Below are positions 46,351-56,307 of a stretch of 64,000 bases of DNA, piece after piece. This stretch comes from Reinekea blandensis MED297 (GTDB taxonomy: Bacteria; Pseudomonadota; Gammaproteobacteria; Pseudomonadales; Natronospirillaceae), in assembly GCF_000153185.1 (NCBI RefSeq), contig NZ_CH724149.1, positions 938,350-1,002,349 on the forward strand, given 5' to 3'. The notes below the pieces were generated by a model that saw only the letters and a list, made by a program, of their open reading frames with translations, was not told the DNA's origin and searched no databases. Within the stretch, counting starts at the first letter, position 1; each line of letters starts with the position of its first letter. Position numbers and translations under genes: made by a program.

Positions 46351-46767
46351 CTAAAGAAAGTGGCGACGCGCCTGGGCATTTAACAGAGATTTGATTAGCT
46401 GCTCTACGTCATCCGACGTGCCTTCGCGTATTGCCAGGTGAAGTTCATCAACCAGTTTGGGCCCGCCTTCAACGGCATCGAAGTTGGAGAGCCATCGAAA
46501 GGCGTCCAAGGTCAAAACGCAGTGGTTAAACGCGGTTTGCCGCTCAATATCTTCAAAACGAATCAGGCCTTCTTCTTTCAGCCAGAGAAACGTATTGAAA
46601 CAGGCCAGGTGACGTTCACTGTGTAAACCGTATTCATCGGGGGTGTCCGGCCCGCTGATATCCTCAACATAAAGCGAAATCTGCCGTGGAAAACTCCGAT
46701 ACAGGCTGAGCAGAATGCGGGCGACATCGTTATAAAACTCGGTGATATGAATGTCGATCATCGTCAT
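46351..46767 (-). CDS. Conserved-looking hypothetical protein
   Basis: 138 cytoplasmic residues, mostly helical, no recognised motif. It contains HSERHLACFNTFLWLKEEGLI and a FNHCVLTLDAFRWL segment. The ATG at 46767 follows the alaA stop by 7 bases with a GAGG ribosome site inside the end of alaA; a TTG 10 codons earlier was rejected. It is probably co-transcribed with alaA. Function unknown. Confidence 0.75.
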   Translation of the reverse strand: MTMIDIHITEFYNDVARILLSLYRSFPRQISLYVEDISGPDTPDEYGLHSERHLACFNTFLWLKEEGLIRFEDIERQTAFNHCVLTLDAFRWLSNFDAVEGGPKLVDELHLAIREGTSDDVEQLIKSLLNAQARRHFL

Positions 46768-46774
46768 TAACGCC

Positions 46775-47992
46775 TCAGTCCTGACGATAACCGGCAAAGA
46801 ACCGGGTCATACGCTCAACCGCGTCCTGCAATACTTCATGCGAAGGCAGAAATACCATCCTGAAATGATCGACATCCGGATAGTTAAATCCTCGCCCGTG
46901 CACCACCAGAATTTTTTCTTCGCGCAACAAATCCAGCGCCATCTGTTCATCATCAGACAGGCCAAACTTTTCTTTGTCCATTTTTACAAACAGATAGAGC
47001 GCGCCTTTGGGTTTGACGACAGAGAGTCCGGGGATGCTATTGATGGCCTCGACCGCCATATTGCGCTGTTCATACATTCGGCCACCGGGCGCAACCAGAT
47101 CGTTAATGGTCTGATATCCCCCCAATGATGTCTGAATGGCATACTGCGCCGGAACATTCGGACACAGTCGCATGTTGGACAGCATGTTGAATCCTTCGAT
47201 CAGATCGCCAGCCCGATGTTTCGGCCCCGAAATCAACATCCATCCTGAACGCCATCCGCACAGACGGTAAGCTTTCGATAAGCCGTTAAAGGTCAGCGTT
47301 AACACATCCGTCGACAGAGATGACAAACAATGGAACGGCACATTGTCGAAAACAATTTTGTCATAGATTTCATCGGCAAGAATAATCAGGTTGTGTTGTC
47401 GGGCCAGCTCAATGATGTCCAGCAGCAAGTCTTTTGAATAGACGGCGCCAGTGGGGTTATTTGGGTTGATGATGACAATGGCCCGCGTGCGTGACGTGAT
47501 TTTGCTACGGATGTCATCAAGATCCGGAAACCAGTCCGCTTCTTCATCGCAATGGTAATGAACGGCTTTGCCGCCGGACAGGGTGACTGCACCGGTCCAA
47601 AGCGGGTAGTCTGGCGACGGTACCAGGACTTCATCGCCGGTGTTGAGCATGGCGGTGCAGGCCAGGTGAATCAGTTCGCTGGCGCCATTGCCCAGGTAGA
47701 TATCATCCACTTCCACATTACGAACCCGTTGCTGCTGGTAATGCTGCATGACGGCTTTACGGGCCGAGTAGATTCCCTTGGACTCGGAGTAACCTTCAGA
47801 GTGCGGCAGGTTTTTGATGACGTCCGTGATGATTTCATCGGGCGCGTCGAATCCGAATGGCTTGGGGTTACCAATGTTCAGTTTGAGAATCCGATGGCCT
47901 TCATCTTCCATCCGTGCGGCTTCTTCGAGGACCGGTCCGCGGATCTCGTAGAAAATATTGGCCAGCTTGTCGGATTTCATAATGTCTTTCAT
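46775..47992 (-). CDS. alaA: Alanine/glutamate-pyruvate aminotransferase
   Basis: A PLP-dependent class I transaminase converting pyruvate and glutamate to alanine and 2-oxoglutarate. KLNIGNPKPFGFDAPDEI and EGYSESKGIYSARKA are close to E. coli AlaA. The PLP Lys is in NGLSKAYRLCGWR near 238. The ATG at 47992 gives MKDIMKSDKLANIFYEIRG and 405 residues (as E. coli). A longer upstream frame is not supported. Confidence 0.93.
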   Translation of the reverse strand: MKDIMKSDKLANIFYEIRGPVLEEAARMEDEGHRILKLNIGNPKPFGFDAPDEIITDVIKNLPHSEGYSESKGIYSARKAVMQHYQQQRVRNVEVDDIYLGNGASELIHLACTAMLNTGDEVLVPSPDYPLWTGAVTLSGGKAVHYHCDEEADWFPDLDDIRSKITSRTRAIVIINPNNPTGAVYSKDLLLDIIELARQHNLIILADEIYDKIVFDNVPFHCLSSLSTDVLTLTFNGLSKAYRLCGWRSGWMLISGPKHRAGDLIEGFNMLSNMRLCPNVPAQYAIQTSLGGYQTINDLVAPGGRMYEQRNMAVEAINSIPGLSVVKPKGALYLFVKMDKEKFGLSDDEQMALDLLREEKILVVHGRGFNYPDVDHFRMVFLPSHEVLQDAVERMTRFFAGYRQD

Positions 47993-48129
47993 TGGACTCT
48001 CGTATAATTGCGATGATGACGTTTGTGGTTGAATGTTGTGTCTGCGCCTCCATAACAGCGCAGACTCATCCGTTCTTATCACTTTAAAGTATAGGGATTT
48101 GATCGTTTAAATCCTATCGGAGATTGACC

Positions 48130-48531
48130 ATGAGCGAAAAAATAACCAAGTCTGACGACCAGTGGCGAGCACAGTTGGACGACGAACAATACCGGGTGAC
48201 TCGTCAAGCCCATACAGAGCGACCCTTCAGCGGTATTTACTGGGATGAAACGGCGGCTGGGTTGTATCGATGTGTGTGTTGCAATACACCGCTGTTCCGC
48301 AGTGAAACGAAGTTTGACGCTGGCTGCGGATGGCCGAGCTTTTATGACTCGTTAGATAAGTCCGCCGTCGTTGAACGGGAAGACCGTTCCCACGGTATGG
48401 TACGAACTGAAGTATTGTGTGCCAATTGCGATGCTCATTTAGGTCATGTTTTCCCTGACGGACCCGAACCGACAGGCATGCGTTTCTGCATTAACTCCGC
48501 CGCGTTGAATCTGGATCGGGATGACGAATGA
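48130..48531 (+). CDS. msrB: Peptide-methionine (R)-S-oxide reductase
   Basis: MsrB repairs methionine-R-sulfoxide in proteins. Two zinc CxxC pairs ([21 protein letters not shown]), the GCGWPSFY motif and the catalytic Cys in [10 protein letters not shown] are all present. The ATG at 48130 with a GGAGA ribosome site gives 133 residues. It is divergent from alaA and coupled by ATGA to the next gene. Confidence 0.96.
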   Translation: MSEKITKSDDQWRAQLDDEQYRVTRQAHTERPFSGIYWDETAAGLYRCVCCNTPLFRSETKFDAGCGWPSFYDSLDKSAVVEREDRSHGMVRTEVLCANCDAHLGHVFPDGPEPTGMRFCINSAALNLDRDDE

Positions 48532-49199
48532 CCTTTGACGATTTTTGGCAACAGGCCTGGATGCATCATCCGTCGGAAACCGCCATTCGTCAGAGGTTTC
48601 CACCAGTGGCCTCGGACGAAGAACTGGCTGCGCGATCGGATGCAGAGTACCTGAGTCTCATCAGTCGACGCGTGTTTCGGGCGGGGATGAAGCATTCGGT
48701 TATCGACAGTAAATGGCCGGCGTTTGAAGAGGCGTTCTGGTCATTTAATCCGGTTGCCTGTCAGTTAATCGATGACGCCCGCTTTGAAGAACTGATGCAG
48801 AATAAGTCTCTGGTTCGGCATTGGCAGAAAATGAAAACCATCCCGGTAAACGCCATGATGGTTCAGGATCTGTCTCGCCAGTATGGTGGTTTCGGGCAGT
48901 TTTTAGCACAGTGGCCGGTGTCAGATATTGTCGGACTTTGGCAGCTGCTGAAAAAACAGGGAGCCCATCTCGGTGGTGATGGCGGTGCTCGGCTGTTGCG
49001 AATGGCCGGAAAAGACACCTTTGTCTTATCGGACGATGTGGTGAGTGCCTTAATTAACGCTGGCGTGGTCAGTAAAAAACCAACCTCTCAGCGTGACCTG
49101 AAAGCGGTACAAGCCTACTTCAATGACCTTCAGGAAGAGTCAGGTTTGTCACTGTCGGCCATCAGTATGGTGCTGGCGTTATCGATCGGTCCGCACTGA
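48528..49199 (+). CDS. DNA-3-methyladenine glycosylase I-related protein
   Basis: 223 residues that resemble the helix-hairpin-helix glycosylase superfamily of Tag. [21 protein letters not shown] matches the family lead, and [21 protein letters not shown] the HhH region. The protein is longer than Tag (187), and the zinc-binding residues of E. coli Tag are not obvious, so catalytic activity is uncertain. It is coupled by ATGA to msrB, and its 3' end overlaps the convergent yhhN-like gene by 21 bases. Confidence 0.72.
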   Translation: MTFDDFWQQAWMHHPSETAIRQRFPPVASDEELAARSDAEYLSLISRRVFRAGMKHSVIDSKWPAFEEAFWSFNPVACQLIDDARFEELMQNKSLVRHWQKMKTIPVNAMMVQDLSRQYGGFGQFLAQWPVSDIVGLWQLLKKQGAHLGGDGGARLLRMAGKDTFVLSDDVVSALINAGVVSKKPTSQRDLKAVQAYFNDLQEESGLSLSAISMVLALSIGPH

Positions 49200-49799
49200 C
49201 AGAAAGCCGAGGATCAGCAGCCATTGCGCACCGTAGTAAGTGATCATGATCCAATAACTGCGCAGTGGCAGCGGGGCCAAAAACCTGTCGATGGCAATCA
49301 TGGAATCGGAACTGATGAACACCAGTGCGCCGATGACGGCCGGAAACAGAGACAATCGCGATTGTAACGCCAGCAACCCCATGGCGGAGATCACCGTCAG
49401 ATAGGCAACGACCGGTGCTGTCATTTCGCCCAGATTAGGCAGTAATACCCAGGCCATCAAAGCGATGTAAACCACCAGTGCCAGGGATGCGGGCCAGCGA
49501 TTCGTCCAGCTTTTTCGGTAGTTAAAAAACAAGACGGCGTAGCCTACCTGAGCGATCAGAAATGCAGCGACACCGGCAACAAACCAGTCAAACTCGAGCA
49601 GAACATCGCCACTGGCACTGAATACCAATGCCAGCAGTACCAAGGGTCGATATTGAACAGTAGCTTGCCGTAAAACGGCCAGCGCAAGAACGGCGATTGG
49701 CAGAATCTTCAGCAAGGCATCGAAAGGCAATGGCCAGGGCAGCAGGATCAGGTACAGCAGGGCGGTGATGGTAAACGTCAGGTGATAGGCGCGCGTCAT
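49179..49799 (-). CDS. YhhN family membrane protein (lysoplasmalogenase-like)
   Basis: 206 residues with about seven or eight helices. The family pattern SASGDVLLEFDWFVAGVAAF near residues 60-80 and VFISSDSMIAIDRF near 165 carries conserved acidic residues. The YhhN/TMEM86 group includes lysoplasmalogenases, but bacterial substrates are uncertain. Confidence 0.85.
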   Translation of the reverse strand: MTRAYHLTFTITALLYLILLPWPLPFDALLKILPIAVLALAVLRQATVQYRPLVLLALVFSASGDVLLEFDWFVAGVAAFLIAQVGYAVLFFNYRKSWTNRWPASLALVVYIALMAWVLLPNLGEMTAPVVAYLTVISAMGLLALQSRLSLFPAVIGALVFISSDSMIAIDRFLAPLPLRSYWIMITYYGAQWLLILGFLSVRTDR

Positions 49800-49882
49800 T
49801 GTTATTGTTTTCCTGTGAGCAGTGCCGGTTGGATTGCCAGAGCGTGGTTGCTCCGCGTGGGTTTCTGAAAGGGTGAACGAAT

Positions 49883-49917
49883 GAAGCGGATCACGACGAT
49901 TGGCTATGATCCGCTTC
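49883..49917 (-). terminator. Long hairpin after argF
   Basis: A perfect 11-bp stem, GAAGCGGATCA / TGATCCGCTTC, with a 13-base loop 13 bases past the argF stop. There is no T-run behind it on the minus strand, so it may be a Rho-dependent or 3'-protecting structure. Confidence 0.4.
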
Positions 49918-49929
49918 GGATGCCTTGAT

Positions 49930-50832
49930 TCAGCGAATCAGGAACTCCAGCAGTGCCTTCTGAGCATGCAGTCGGTTACCGGCTTGTTCGAAGACGACCG
50001 AGCGAGGGTCATCGAGCATGTCTTCACTGACTTCTTCGCCGCGGTGAGCAGGCAGGCAGTGCAGGAACACGGCGTCCTTGTCAGCGATGTCCATCAGTTT
50101 CGGAGACACCTGATAGTCGCGGAAGGCAGCCATGCGTGCTTTAGCTTCTTCTTCCTGGCCCATGCTCGCCCAGACGTCCGTGGTAACCAGATGGGCACCG
50201 GCAGTAGCCTCTTCGACAGAGCGGATGATATGAACACGATCGCCAGCGCTCTCGAGCAGCTCAGACATGGGTTCATAACCTTCCGGGCAGGCAATGTTCA
50301 ACTGGAAATCAAACAGCTTCGCGGCATTGATGTAGCTGTTGCACATGTTATTGCCATCGCCAACCCAGGTGACGGTTTTTCCCTGAATGCTGCCTCGTGC
50401 TTCGGTATAGGCCTGAACATCCGCCAGCAACTGACACGGATGGTAGTCATCGGTCAGCGCGTTGATGACCGGCACCGTACTGTAGTCGGCAAAGGTCTGA
50501 ATTTTGTGATGTTCGAAGGTTCGGATCATCACCGCATCGACCATCTGAGATAACACCCGGGCGCTGTCTTCGATCGGCTCACCGCGACCGAGTTGAGTGT
50601 CACGGGGCGACAGGAAGATTGCGCTGCCACCGAGCTGGGTCATACCGGCTTCGAACGAAACACGCGTCCGCGTTGACGATTTCTCGAAAATCATGCCCAG
50701 TACCCGGTTTTTAAGCGGCTCGTGAACGGTACGGGCTTTGTGCAGGGCCTTCAGTTCGGCGGCACGGTTGATGATTTTAAGAGCTTCGTCAGACGTCAGA
50801 TCATTCAACGTCAGAAAGTGGCGAACCGTCAT
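49930..50832 (-). CDS. argF: Ornithine carbamoyltransferase
   Basis: It makes citrulline from ornithine and carbamoyl phosphate in arginine synthesis. The carbamoyl-phosphate motif [10 protein letters not shown], the [10 protein letters not shown] motif and [11 protein letters not shown] complete the active site. The ATG at 50832 gives [12 protein letters not shown] and 300 residues, an anabolic length. A TTG five codons earlier is unlikely. It is divergent from grxD. Confidence 0.95.
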   Translation of the reverse strand: MTVRHFLTLNDLTSDEALKIINRAAELKALHKARTVHEPLKNRVLGMIFEKSSTRTRVSFEAGMTQLGGSAIFLSPRDTQLGRGEPIEDSARVLSQMVDAVMIRTFEHHKIQTFADYSTVPVINALTDDYHPCQLLADVQAYTEARGSIQGKTVTWVGDGNNMCNSYINAAKLFDFQLNIACPEGYEPMSELLESAGDRVHIIRSVEEATAGAHLVTTDVWASMGQEEEAKARMAAFRDYQVSPKLMDIADKDAVFLHCLPAHRGEEVSEDMLDDPRSVVFEQAGNRLHAQKALLEFLIR

Positions 50833-51029
50833 GTTCAGACACTCCAAGGTTTATTTTAGGAAAAGATTCAGGCTATCACGCGCTCGGGCGGCCATCAATG
50901 TCACATTCGGCATATTACTCGTCATTTCCTGCAATGGATGGTTTCGCCCGATGACTTGGGTGGGACGCTGGCACCCGGTCGTGAAATGGGTACAATAGCG
51001 CTAAATATCTGAGCGATTTGGTAGGTTAT

Positions 51030-51353
51030 ATGAGCGACACCCTCGAAAACATCAAAGAACAGATTTCCGGAAATGATATTCTGCTGTATATGAAAGGGAA
51101 TCCGAACCAGCCCATGTGCGGTTTTTCTGCCCGTGCGGTACAGGCGGTGATGTCATGTGGTGAGCGGTTTGCCTACGTCGACATCCTGCAGCATCCGGAT
51201 ATCCGTGCTGAACTGCCGAAATATGCGAACTGGCCAACCTTTCCACAATTGTGGATCAAAGGGGAGCTGATTGGCGGATGCGATATCATCACTGAAATGT
51301 TTGAAAGCGGCGAACTTCAGGAAGCCATTAAAGAGGCGGCACCCTCGGCCTGA
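51030..51353 (+). CDS. grxD: Monothiol glutaredoxin GrxD
   Basis: A 107-residue monothiol glutaredoxin that carries 2Fe-2S clusters. The CGFS active site in QPMCGFSARAV and KYANWPTFPQLWIKGELIGG are diagnostic. The ATG at 51030 gives MSDTLENIKEQI. Terminator follows. Confidence 0.96.
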   Translation: MSDTLENIKEQISGNDILLYMKGNPNQPMCGFSARAVQAVMSCGERFAYVDILQHPDIRAELPKYANWPTFPQLWIKGELIGGCDIITEMFESGELQEAIKEAAPSA

Positions 51354-51405
51354 TCTCCGGGGATGTTTAAACCTGAGTTTGAAGGCCCGCCAACCCTGAC
51401 AACGA

Positions 51406-51439
51406 GCCTCTTTCGGGTCCACCGAAAGGGGCATTTTTT
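51406..51439 (+). terminator. Terminator after grxD
   Basis: An 11-bp stem, GCCTCTTTCGG / CCGAAAGGGGC, with one G-T pair, loop GTCCA, then A and six T. Confidence 0.9.
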
Positions 51440-51463
51440 ATTTATCAGCACCGGAAAACGGGT

Positions 51464-52234
51464 ATGAACGAACTGAACGACGATCAACTGCTGCGCTATG
51501 CCAGGAACATTCTTTTGCCTCAGGTCGATATCACCGGGCAACAGCAGTTGTTGGCGTCTCATGTGGTCGTCATCGGGGCCGGTGGTCTGGGTGCTCCGGT
51601 GTTGCAATATCTGGCAGCCGCTGGCGTTGGTACTTTGACACTGGTGGACGATGATGTCGTGGATGAAACGAACCTGCAGCGTCAGGTTATTCATCGTCGA
51701 TCAAACGTCGGGCAACTCAAAGTCGACAGTGCCGAGCAGGCTATTCATGATCTGAACCCTGATATCCGAGTGCACAAAAAAGCAGTCCGGCTGAGCGATG
51801 CAAACGTCTCCGGACTACTGTCCGGGGCTGATGTGATGGTGATCGGTACCGACAACTTCGGCAGTCGCTATACTGTGAATCAGTGGTGTGCCGCTCATTC
51901 GACGCCGCTGGTCAGCGGGGCTGCGATCGGGACCAGCGGGCAACTAACCAGTTTTCGTTTTTCGCAGGCAGAAGAGCCTTGTTTTCGATGTATCTATGAA
52001 GACGGACAGGACGATGCCCTTACCTGTGCAACAGCGGGCGTGCTTGGGCCGGTCGTTGGCGCCGTCGGGTCTATGATGGCGATGGAAACGCTGAAACTGA
52101 TCCTGAATCAGGGCGAGCCATTAATCGGGCGTCTGATGATTTGGGATGCCATGACCATGGACTGGCAGAGTTTTCGATACCAGCAGAACCCCACTTGCCC
52201 GGTGTGTCAGACCCGGATTGGAGCGAACCTATGA
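51464..52234 (+). CDS. moeB: MoeB/ThiF family adenylyltransferase
   Basis: An E1-like enzyme that adenylates the C-terminal glycine of MoaD (or ThiS). Start MNELNDDQLLRYARNILLPQ, ATP-binding VVIGAGGLGAPVLQYL, NLQRQVIHR and two zinc CxxC pairs (CFRCIYED and CPVCQTR) are typical. Length 256 fits MoeB. Without moaD or thiS nearby the exact carrier is unresolved. Its stop overlaps the transporter start. Confidence 0.9.
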   Translation: MNELNDDQLLRYARNILLPQVDITGQQQLLASHVVVIGAGGLGAPVLQYLAAAGVGTLTLVDDDVVDETNLQRQVIHRRSNVGQLKVDSAEQAIHDLNPDIRVHKKAVRLSDANVSGLLSGADVMVIGTDNFGSRYTVNQWCAAHSTPLVSGAAIGTSGQLTSFRFSQAEEPCFRCIYEDGQDDALTCATAGVLGPVVGAVGSMMAMETLKLILNQGEPLIGRLMIWDAMTMDWQSFRYQQNPTCPVCQTRIGANL

Positions 52235-53412
52235 TGACGGACCAGAAACACCGAGAACAGTTTCTGCTGTTGCTTGCTTTTGCCATGCCGATTGCGTTCT
52301 CAACCTGGATGGCTCTGCTGAACAATTTTTCCATTGAAGCGGCTGACTTTACCGGGCGTGAAATCGGGATATTACAAAGTCTTCGGGAAGTGCCGGGGTT
52401 TCTGGCCTTTACCGCTGTGTTTGTGTTGTGGATTGTGCATGAGCAGCGTTTTGCCATCCTGTCTCTGGCCATGCTGGGCGTCGGTGTGATGCTGACCGGG
52501 TTCTTTCCGACGGTTCTGGGGCTTTACGTGACCACGGTTCTGATGTCGATTGGCTTTCACTATTTCGAAACCATCAACCAGTCCTTGACCTTACAATGGT
52601 TGCCGAAAGAACACGCTCCGGAGTTCATGGGCAAAGCCTTATCGATCAAGGCCGTTGCTGCGATTGTGTCATTCGGTGGCGTTTGGTTCACCATTGATTA
52701 TCTGCAATGGCCCTATGTCTGGGTGTACAGCCTGTTTGGCGGGTTGACGCTGCTGGTGGTGCTGTTTGCGGCATTGCGTTATCCGCAGTTTGCCGCCCGA
52801 GCCCCTCAGAGTAAAAAATTGATCCTGCGCCGCCGGTACTGGTTGTTTTACTTTCTGACGTTTCTCAGTGGCGCTCGCCGACAGATCTTTGTTGTCTTCG
52901 CCGGCTTCCTGATGGTTGAGAAGTTTGGCTACAGCGCGGGTCAAATTGCTTTGCTGTTACTGGCGAATCATTTTTTCAATATGTTCTTTGCCCGGAAAGT
53001 CGGCGCCTGGATCGGTGTGATCGGCGAGCGAAAAGCGCTCACGATTGAGTATCTGGGGCTGATTCTGGTGTTCAGTGGTTACGCCGTTGCCACCAGTCCG
53101 TGGGTCGCGGCAAGCCTGTATGTTATTGATCATCTCTTCTTTGCGTTTGCCATTGCTATTAAAACCTATTTCCAGAAGATTGCGGATCCTCAGGACATGG
53201 CCTCAACCGCCGGGGTCTCGTTTACAATAAACCACATTGCGGCCGTGGTATTGCCTGCCATACTTGGATTGGTCTGGCTGGTGTCGCCCGCTGCCGTTTT
53301 CTATCTGGGGGCTGCATTGGCTGGTGTCTCCCTGATTGCCAGTCAGTGGATACCACTGGCGCCGGCCCCTGGTCAGGAAGTCAGTCTGCGTACGAGTCTG
53401 GCCACGAGGTAG
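52231..53412 (+). CDS. MFS transporter
   Basis: 393 residues and about 12 helices. The ATG at 52231 overlaps the moeB stop as ATGA; the next codon is also ATG. A reading frame that extends 90 bases back into moeB was rejected. LFAALRYPQFAARAP precedes the central loop. No substrate motif is recognised. Translational coupling to moeB is conspicuous. Confidence 0.85.
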   Translation: MMTDQKHREQFLLLLAFAMPIAFSTWMALLNNFSIEAADFTGREIGILQSLREVPGFLAFTAVFVLWIVHEQRFAILSLAMLGVGVMLTGFFPTVLGLYVTTVLMSIGFHYFETINQSLTLQWLPKEHAPEFMGKALSIKAVAAIVSFGGVWFTIDYLQWPYVWVYSLFGGLTLLVVLFAALRYPQFAARAPQSKKLILRRRYWLFYFLTFLSGARRQIFVVFAGFLMVEKFGYSAGQIALLLLANHFFNMFFARKVGAWIGVIGERKALTIEYLGLILVFSGYAVATSPWVAASLYVIDHLFFAFAIAIKTYFQKIADPQDMASTAGVSFTINHIAAVVLPAILGLVWLVSPAAVFYLGAALAGVSLIASQWIPLAPAPGQEVSLRTSLATR

Positions 53413-53414
53413 TG

Positions 53415-53972
53415 ATGTCTATGAACCTGAATCACCATTTTCTGATCGCGATGCCGCAAATGGGCGACCCTGTTTTTTCCGGAACGCTGACCTATCTGGT
53501 GCAACATGATGAACAGGGCGCGCTTGGTTTGATCGTTAACCGGCCATTGAATCTTAATCTGGAGGAGGTCTTTGAATCCTCTGAGCTGAGTGGATATTCC
53601 CCCCGAACCGGGAGTAAACCGGTCTATCATGGCGGACCTGTGGCTCAGGAGCAGGGCTTTATTCTGCACCCGCCAACAGAACAGACCTGGATCAGCTCAT
53701 TGAGTAACGAGCAACTGGTTCTGACGACCAGTCGGGACATGCTCGAAGCCATTGCTCAGGATGAAGGGCCGGAGCGTTTTTTGTTTTGTCTGGGGTACTC
53801 CGGTTGGTCACCCGGGCAGTTAGAAGAAGAGTTGAAAGAAAATGCCTGGCTGACGGTCGAAGCCAATGAGGCCATTATTTTTCAGGACGACGAAGTGGGC
53901 AAGTACCAACATGCGTTGTCCGACCTCGGGATCGATCTGGCCACGCTCTCCGGCCATGGTGGTCTGGCCTGA
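53415..53972 (+). CDS. yqgE: YqgE/AlgH family protein (UPF0301)
   Basis: A 185-residue cytoplasmic protein of unknown function. NHHFLIAMPQMGDPVFSGTL, LGLIVNRPLNLNLEE and YHGGPVAQEQGFILH are family signatures. The ATG at 53415 has a GAGG ribosome site; 53421 is the alternative and matches the E. coli N-terminus. Its usual partner ruvX (yqgF) is absent here. Confidence 0.92.
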   Translation: MSMNLNHHFLIAMPQMGDPVFSGTLTYLVQHDEQGALGLIVNRPLNLNLEEVFESSELSGYSPRTGSKPVYHGGPVAQEQGFILHPPTEQTWISSLSNEQLVLTTSRDMLEAIAQDEGPERFLFCLGYSGWSPGQLEEELKENAWLTVEANEAIIFQDDEVGKYQHALSDLGIDLATLSGHGGLA

Positions 53973-53978
53973 ACACTT

Positions 53979-54009
53979 AAAAAGCGGAAGACAAGATCTT
54001 CCGCTTTTT
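53979..54009. terminator. Bidirectional terminator between yqgE and the chemoreceptor gene
   Basis: AAAAAGCGGAAGA-CAAGA-TCTTCCGCTTTTT; A-run and T-run flank the stem so it serves both convergent genes. Confidence 0.92.
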
Positions 54010-54017
54010 GCTAGGGG

Positions 54018-56018
54018 TTACAACCGGAAGCGGCTGATCAGGTTCTTCTGATCGGTTGAAAGATCATTCAGTGACTGACTGTTGTCTGCTGAGCTTTCGG
54101 CTCGTTTGGCTATGTTTTCTGACATGTCAGAAATCTGCACCACGTTCTGTGCGACGTCTTTTGCCACGGCGCTCTGTTCCTCTGAAGCGGTTGCAATACT
54201 GCGACTCATGTCATTCACATTCGCCAACCGAGTGACCATCTGATTCAGAGCTTCATTGGTTTCCTGTGTTTGCTGTACCGAGCGGTCAGCATGCTCAAGG
54301 TTGCCTTCAACAATGGTGACCGCCTGGCTGGCTTTGCCTTGCAGGCTTTCGATCATGTCTCGGATTTCATTGGCAGACTGTTGTGTGCGATTCGCTAAAG
54401 AACGCACTTCGTCGGCAACGACCGCAAAACCGCGACCCTGCTCACCCGCGCGAGCAGCTTCGATGGCGGCGTTCAGCGCGAGCAGATTGGTTTGTTCCGC
54501 AATGCCCTGAATGACATTCAGAATGTCACCGATTTGCTGGGACTCTTCGGACAGTTGCTGAATGACTGATGACGCATTGTCGAGTGATTCTTTAAGCCGG
54601 CTGACGAAACGTAGATTCTTACCCATGTTTTCCATGCTCTGCTGAGCTTCATCGCTCACTTTTGAGACTTCGTCACTGGCGTCAGCCGCGTGGGTGGCGA
54701 CTTCCTGAATGGCCGCTTCCATTTCGGTGACCGCGGTGGCGACCGAATCGGTCTGTTCGCGCTGCAGGGCGACATCCCGGTTGGTCTGATCGCTCATCTG
54801 ATAACTTTCTTCGGCGACATCGCTGATGGTTTGCGCCGATTGCTGAATTTCCGCGATCAGCTGACCTAACTGTTCCCTTAATACATTGACATTGTTTGCA
54901 ACCATGCCCATTTCCGAATGAAAGCGCGATTGGATCGGTTGGCTGAGGTTGCCGTCCGACAGGCGCGCCAACGCGGCCATGATTTCCGACAGTGGCACCT
55001 TGATGGCGCGGGTGACCGTTAAGGCAATAAACACCGCGATAACAATGGAAGCCAGGGCCAGGGCGATGTTGATCGTCAGTGAGTTTTCAAAGGTGTTTTC
55101 GGCGTCCGCTCGGGCGGAAGCGGATGTTTGACGTACCAGGCTGACACTGCTCCCGAGTTGGTGACTGAGTTGTTCCATCAGGCTGGCGGCTTCAGAGAGC
55201 AGTTCATTGGACTGACGGTTCAGTTCAACATATCGCAGATGCTGTTGAAAGGTGCCCTCCGGTGCGGCAATGGCTTGAGTCAAAACGTCCTGGTAGACCT
55301 GAATGTCGCTGATCAGGCTGGGCATGTCCCGTTCAATATTGGTGACTTTTTCGTTGATTCGAGTCAGATACCCGAAAAGCTCCTGGCGAGCACTTTCAAT
55401 GGCTTCCGGTTCGGTGACCGCGAGCATGCGTTGCAGGTAAATCTGGGCGCCGGCAGCCTGGTCTAATATGAAGTCGAGATCCCAGATAGTCTGCTGCTGG
55501 CCGGCATCCTCAGCACTTTCCACGAGATAGGCAATGTCGTCCTGGAAAAAGATAAACTCACCTTCAAAGTTATCCAGCTCGTTGAATGAGCGATTGCGGG
55601 CCTGGATGCGCTCATCCTGAATGTTCAGATGTTCTTCGGCGCGGGTCAGTAAGGTTCGGGCGATTGGACCGGCTTGATTGACGCTTTCAAGGATGGCAGG
55701 GAAGTTTTGCAGCTCAGCGATTAACTGTGCCGCCTCCGTCTGATAATCGGTTTTTGAACTCTCAAACTCTGTTCGTAAGCGCTCTCGATCTTCAGCATTC
55801 TCGGTGTTTGCATGTTGCATCATGTGCCGATTGGCGTCTTGCAGATGCATGAGGGTGGTATTGGCCCGGTCCAGTAACCCTGTAAGCGTTGAGGCTGTTA
55901 GCTCAAGTTGTTGTGCCATACGAATTTGGGAAATGTAGCCGCTGGCAGCGATTGTCAACAACAAGAAGGTGACGACGGCAAAGCCGAGGATCACGCGATT
56001 TACTAATGAAAGTCTCAT
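54018..56018 (-). CDS. Methyl-accepting chemotaxis protein
   Basis: 666 residues. First helix about 8-28, a large helical periplasmic sensor domain of roughly 280 residues, second helix near 313-335 ([15 protein letters not shown]), HAMP near 330-385, and the cytoplasmic signalling hairpin with [20 protein letters not shown] near 515. The sensor is longer than the four-helix Tar type and may be a double bundle. Ligand unknown. A GAGG ribosome site precedes the ATG. The 289 bases upstream to serC show nothing else. Confidence 0.93.
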   Translation of the reverse strand: MRLSLVNRVILGFAVVTFLLLTIAASGYISQIRMAQQLELTASTLTGLLDRANTTLMHLQDANRHMMQHANTENAEDRERLRTEFESSKTDYQTEAAQLIAELQNFPAILESVNQAGPIARTLLTRAEEHLNIQDERIQARNRSFNELDNFEGEFIFFQDDIAYLVESAEDAGQQQTIWDLDFILDQAAGAQIYLQRMLAVTEPEAIESARQELFGYLTRINEKVTNIERDMPSLISDIQVYQDVLTQAIAAPEGTFQQHLRYVELNRQSNELLSEAASLMEQLSHQLGSSVSLVRQTSASARADAENTFENSLTINIALALASIVIAVFIALTVTRAIKVPLSEIMAALARLSDGNLSQPIQSRFHSEMGMVANNVNVLREQLGQLIAEIQQSAQTISDVAEESYQMSDQTNRDVALQREQTDSVATAVTEMEAAIQEVATHAADASDEVSKVSDEAQQSMENMGKNLRFVSRLKESLDNASSVIQQLSEESQQIGDILNVIQGIAEQTNLLALNAAIEAARAGEQGRGFAVVADEVRSLANRTQQSANEIRDMIESLQGKASQAVTIVEGNLEHADRSVQQTQETNEALNQMVTRLANVNDMSRSIATASEEQSAVAKDVAQNVVQISDMSENIAKRAESSADNSQSLNDLSTDQKNLISRFRL

Positions 56019-56307
56019 ACTGCACCTCAGGGACTGTGGCAGGCTTTCGGGCCGATAATAGGGATAGTTATGTTAACGGAACTCTTTCCCATAACTTTAG
56101 GTTCTACCACGCGAAAATGCCTCTTTTACATGGTAAAAAGCCGTCCGGGTTGTTAGCGGCAAGTCGTACACTCCAGCTTGGTGCGATGCTGCGGGGTGAA
56201 GTCAGCTATTGCTCTGTTATGGTGCGATTTGCAGTGATTCAGGTTGGCGTGAGGGACTCCCCCTCTGATGAGTCAGGGATGTCCCGTTTTGCGACGCGTC
56301 GCTCCGG

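Noticed and set aside
49900-50553. 217-residue open frame antisense to argF
   Set aside because: argF is certain in the other strand; the frame has no recognisable domain.
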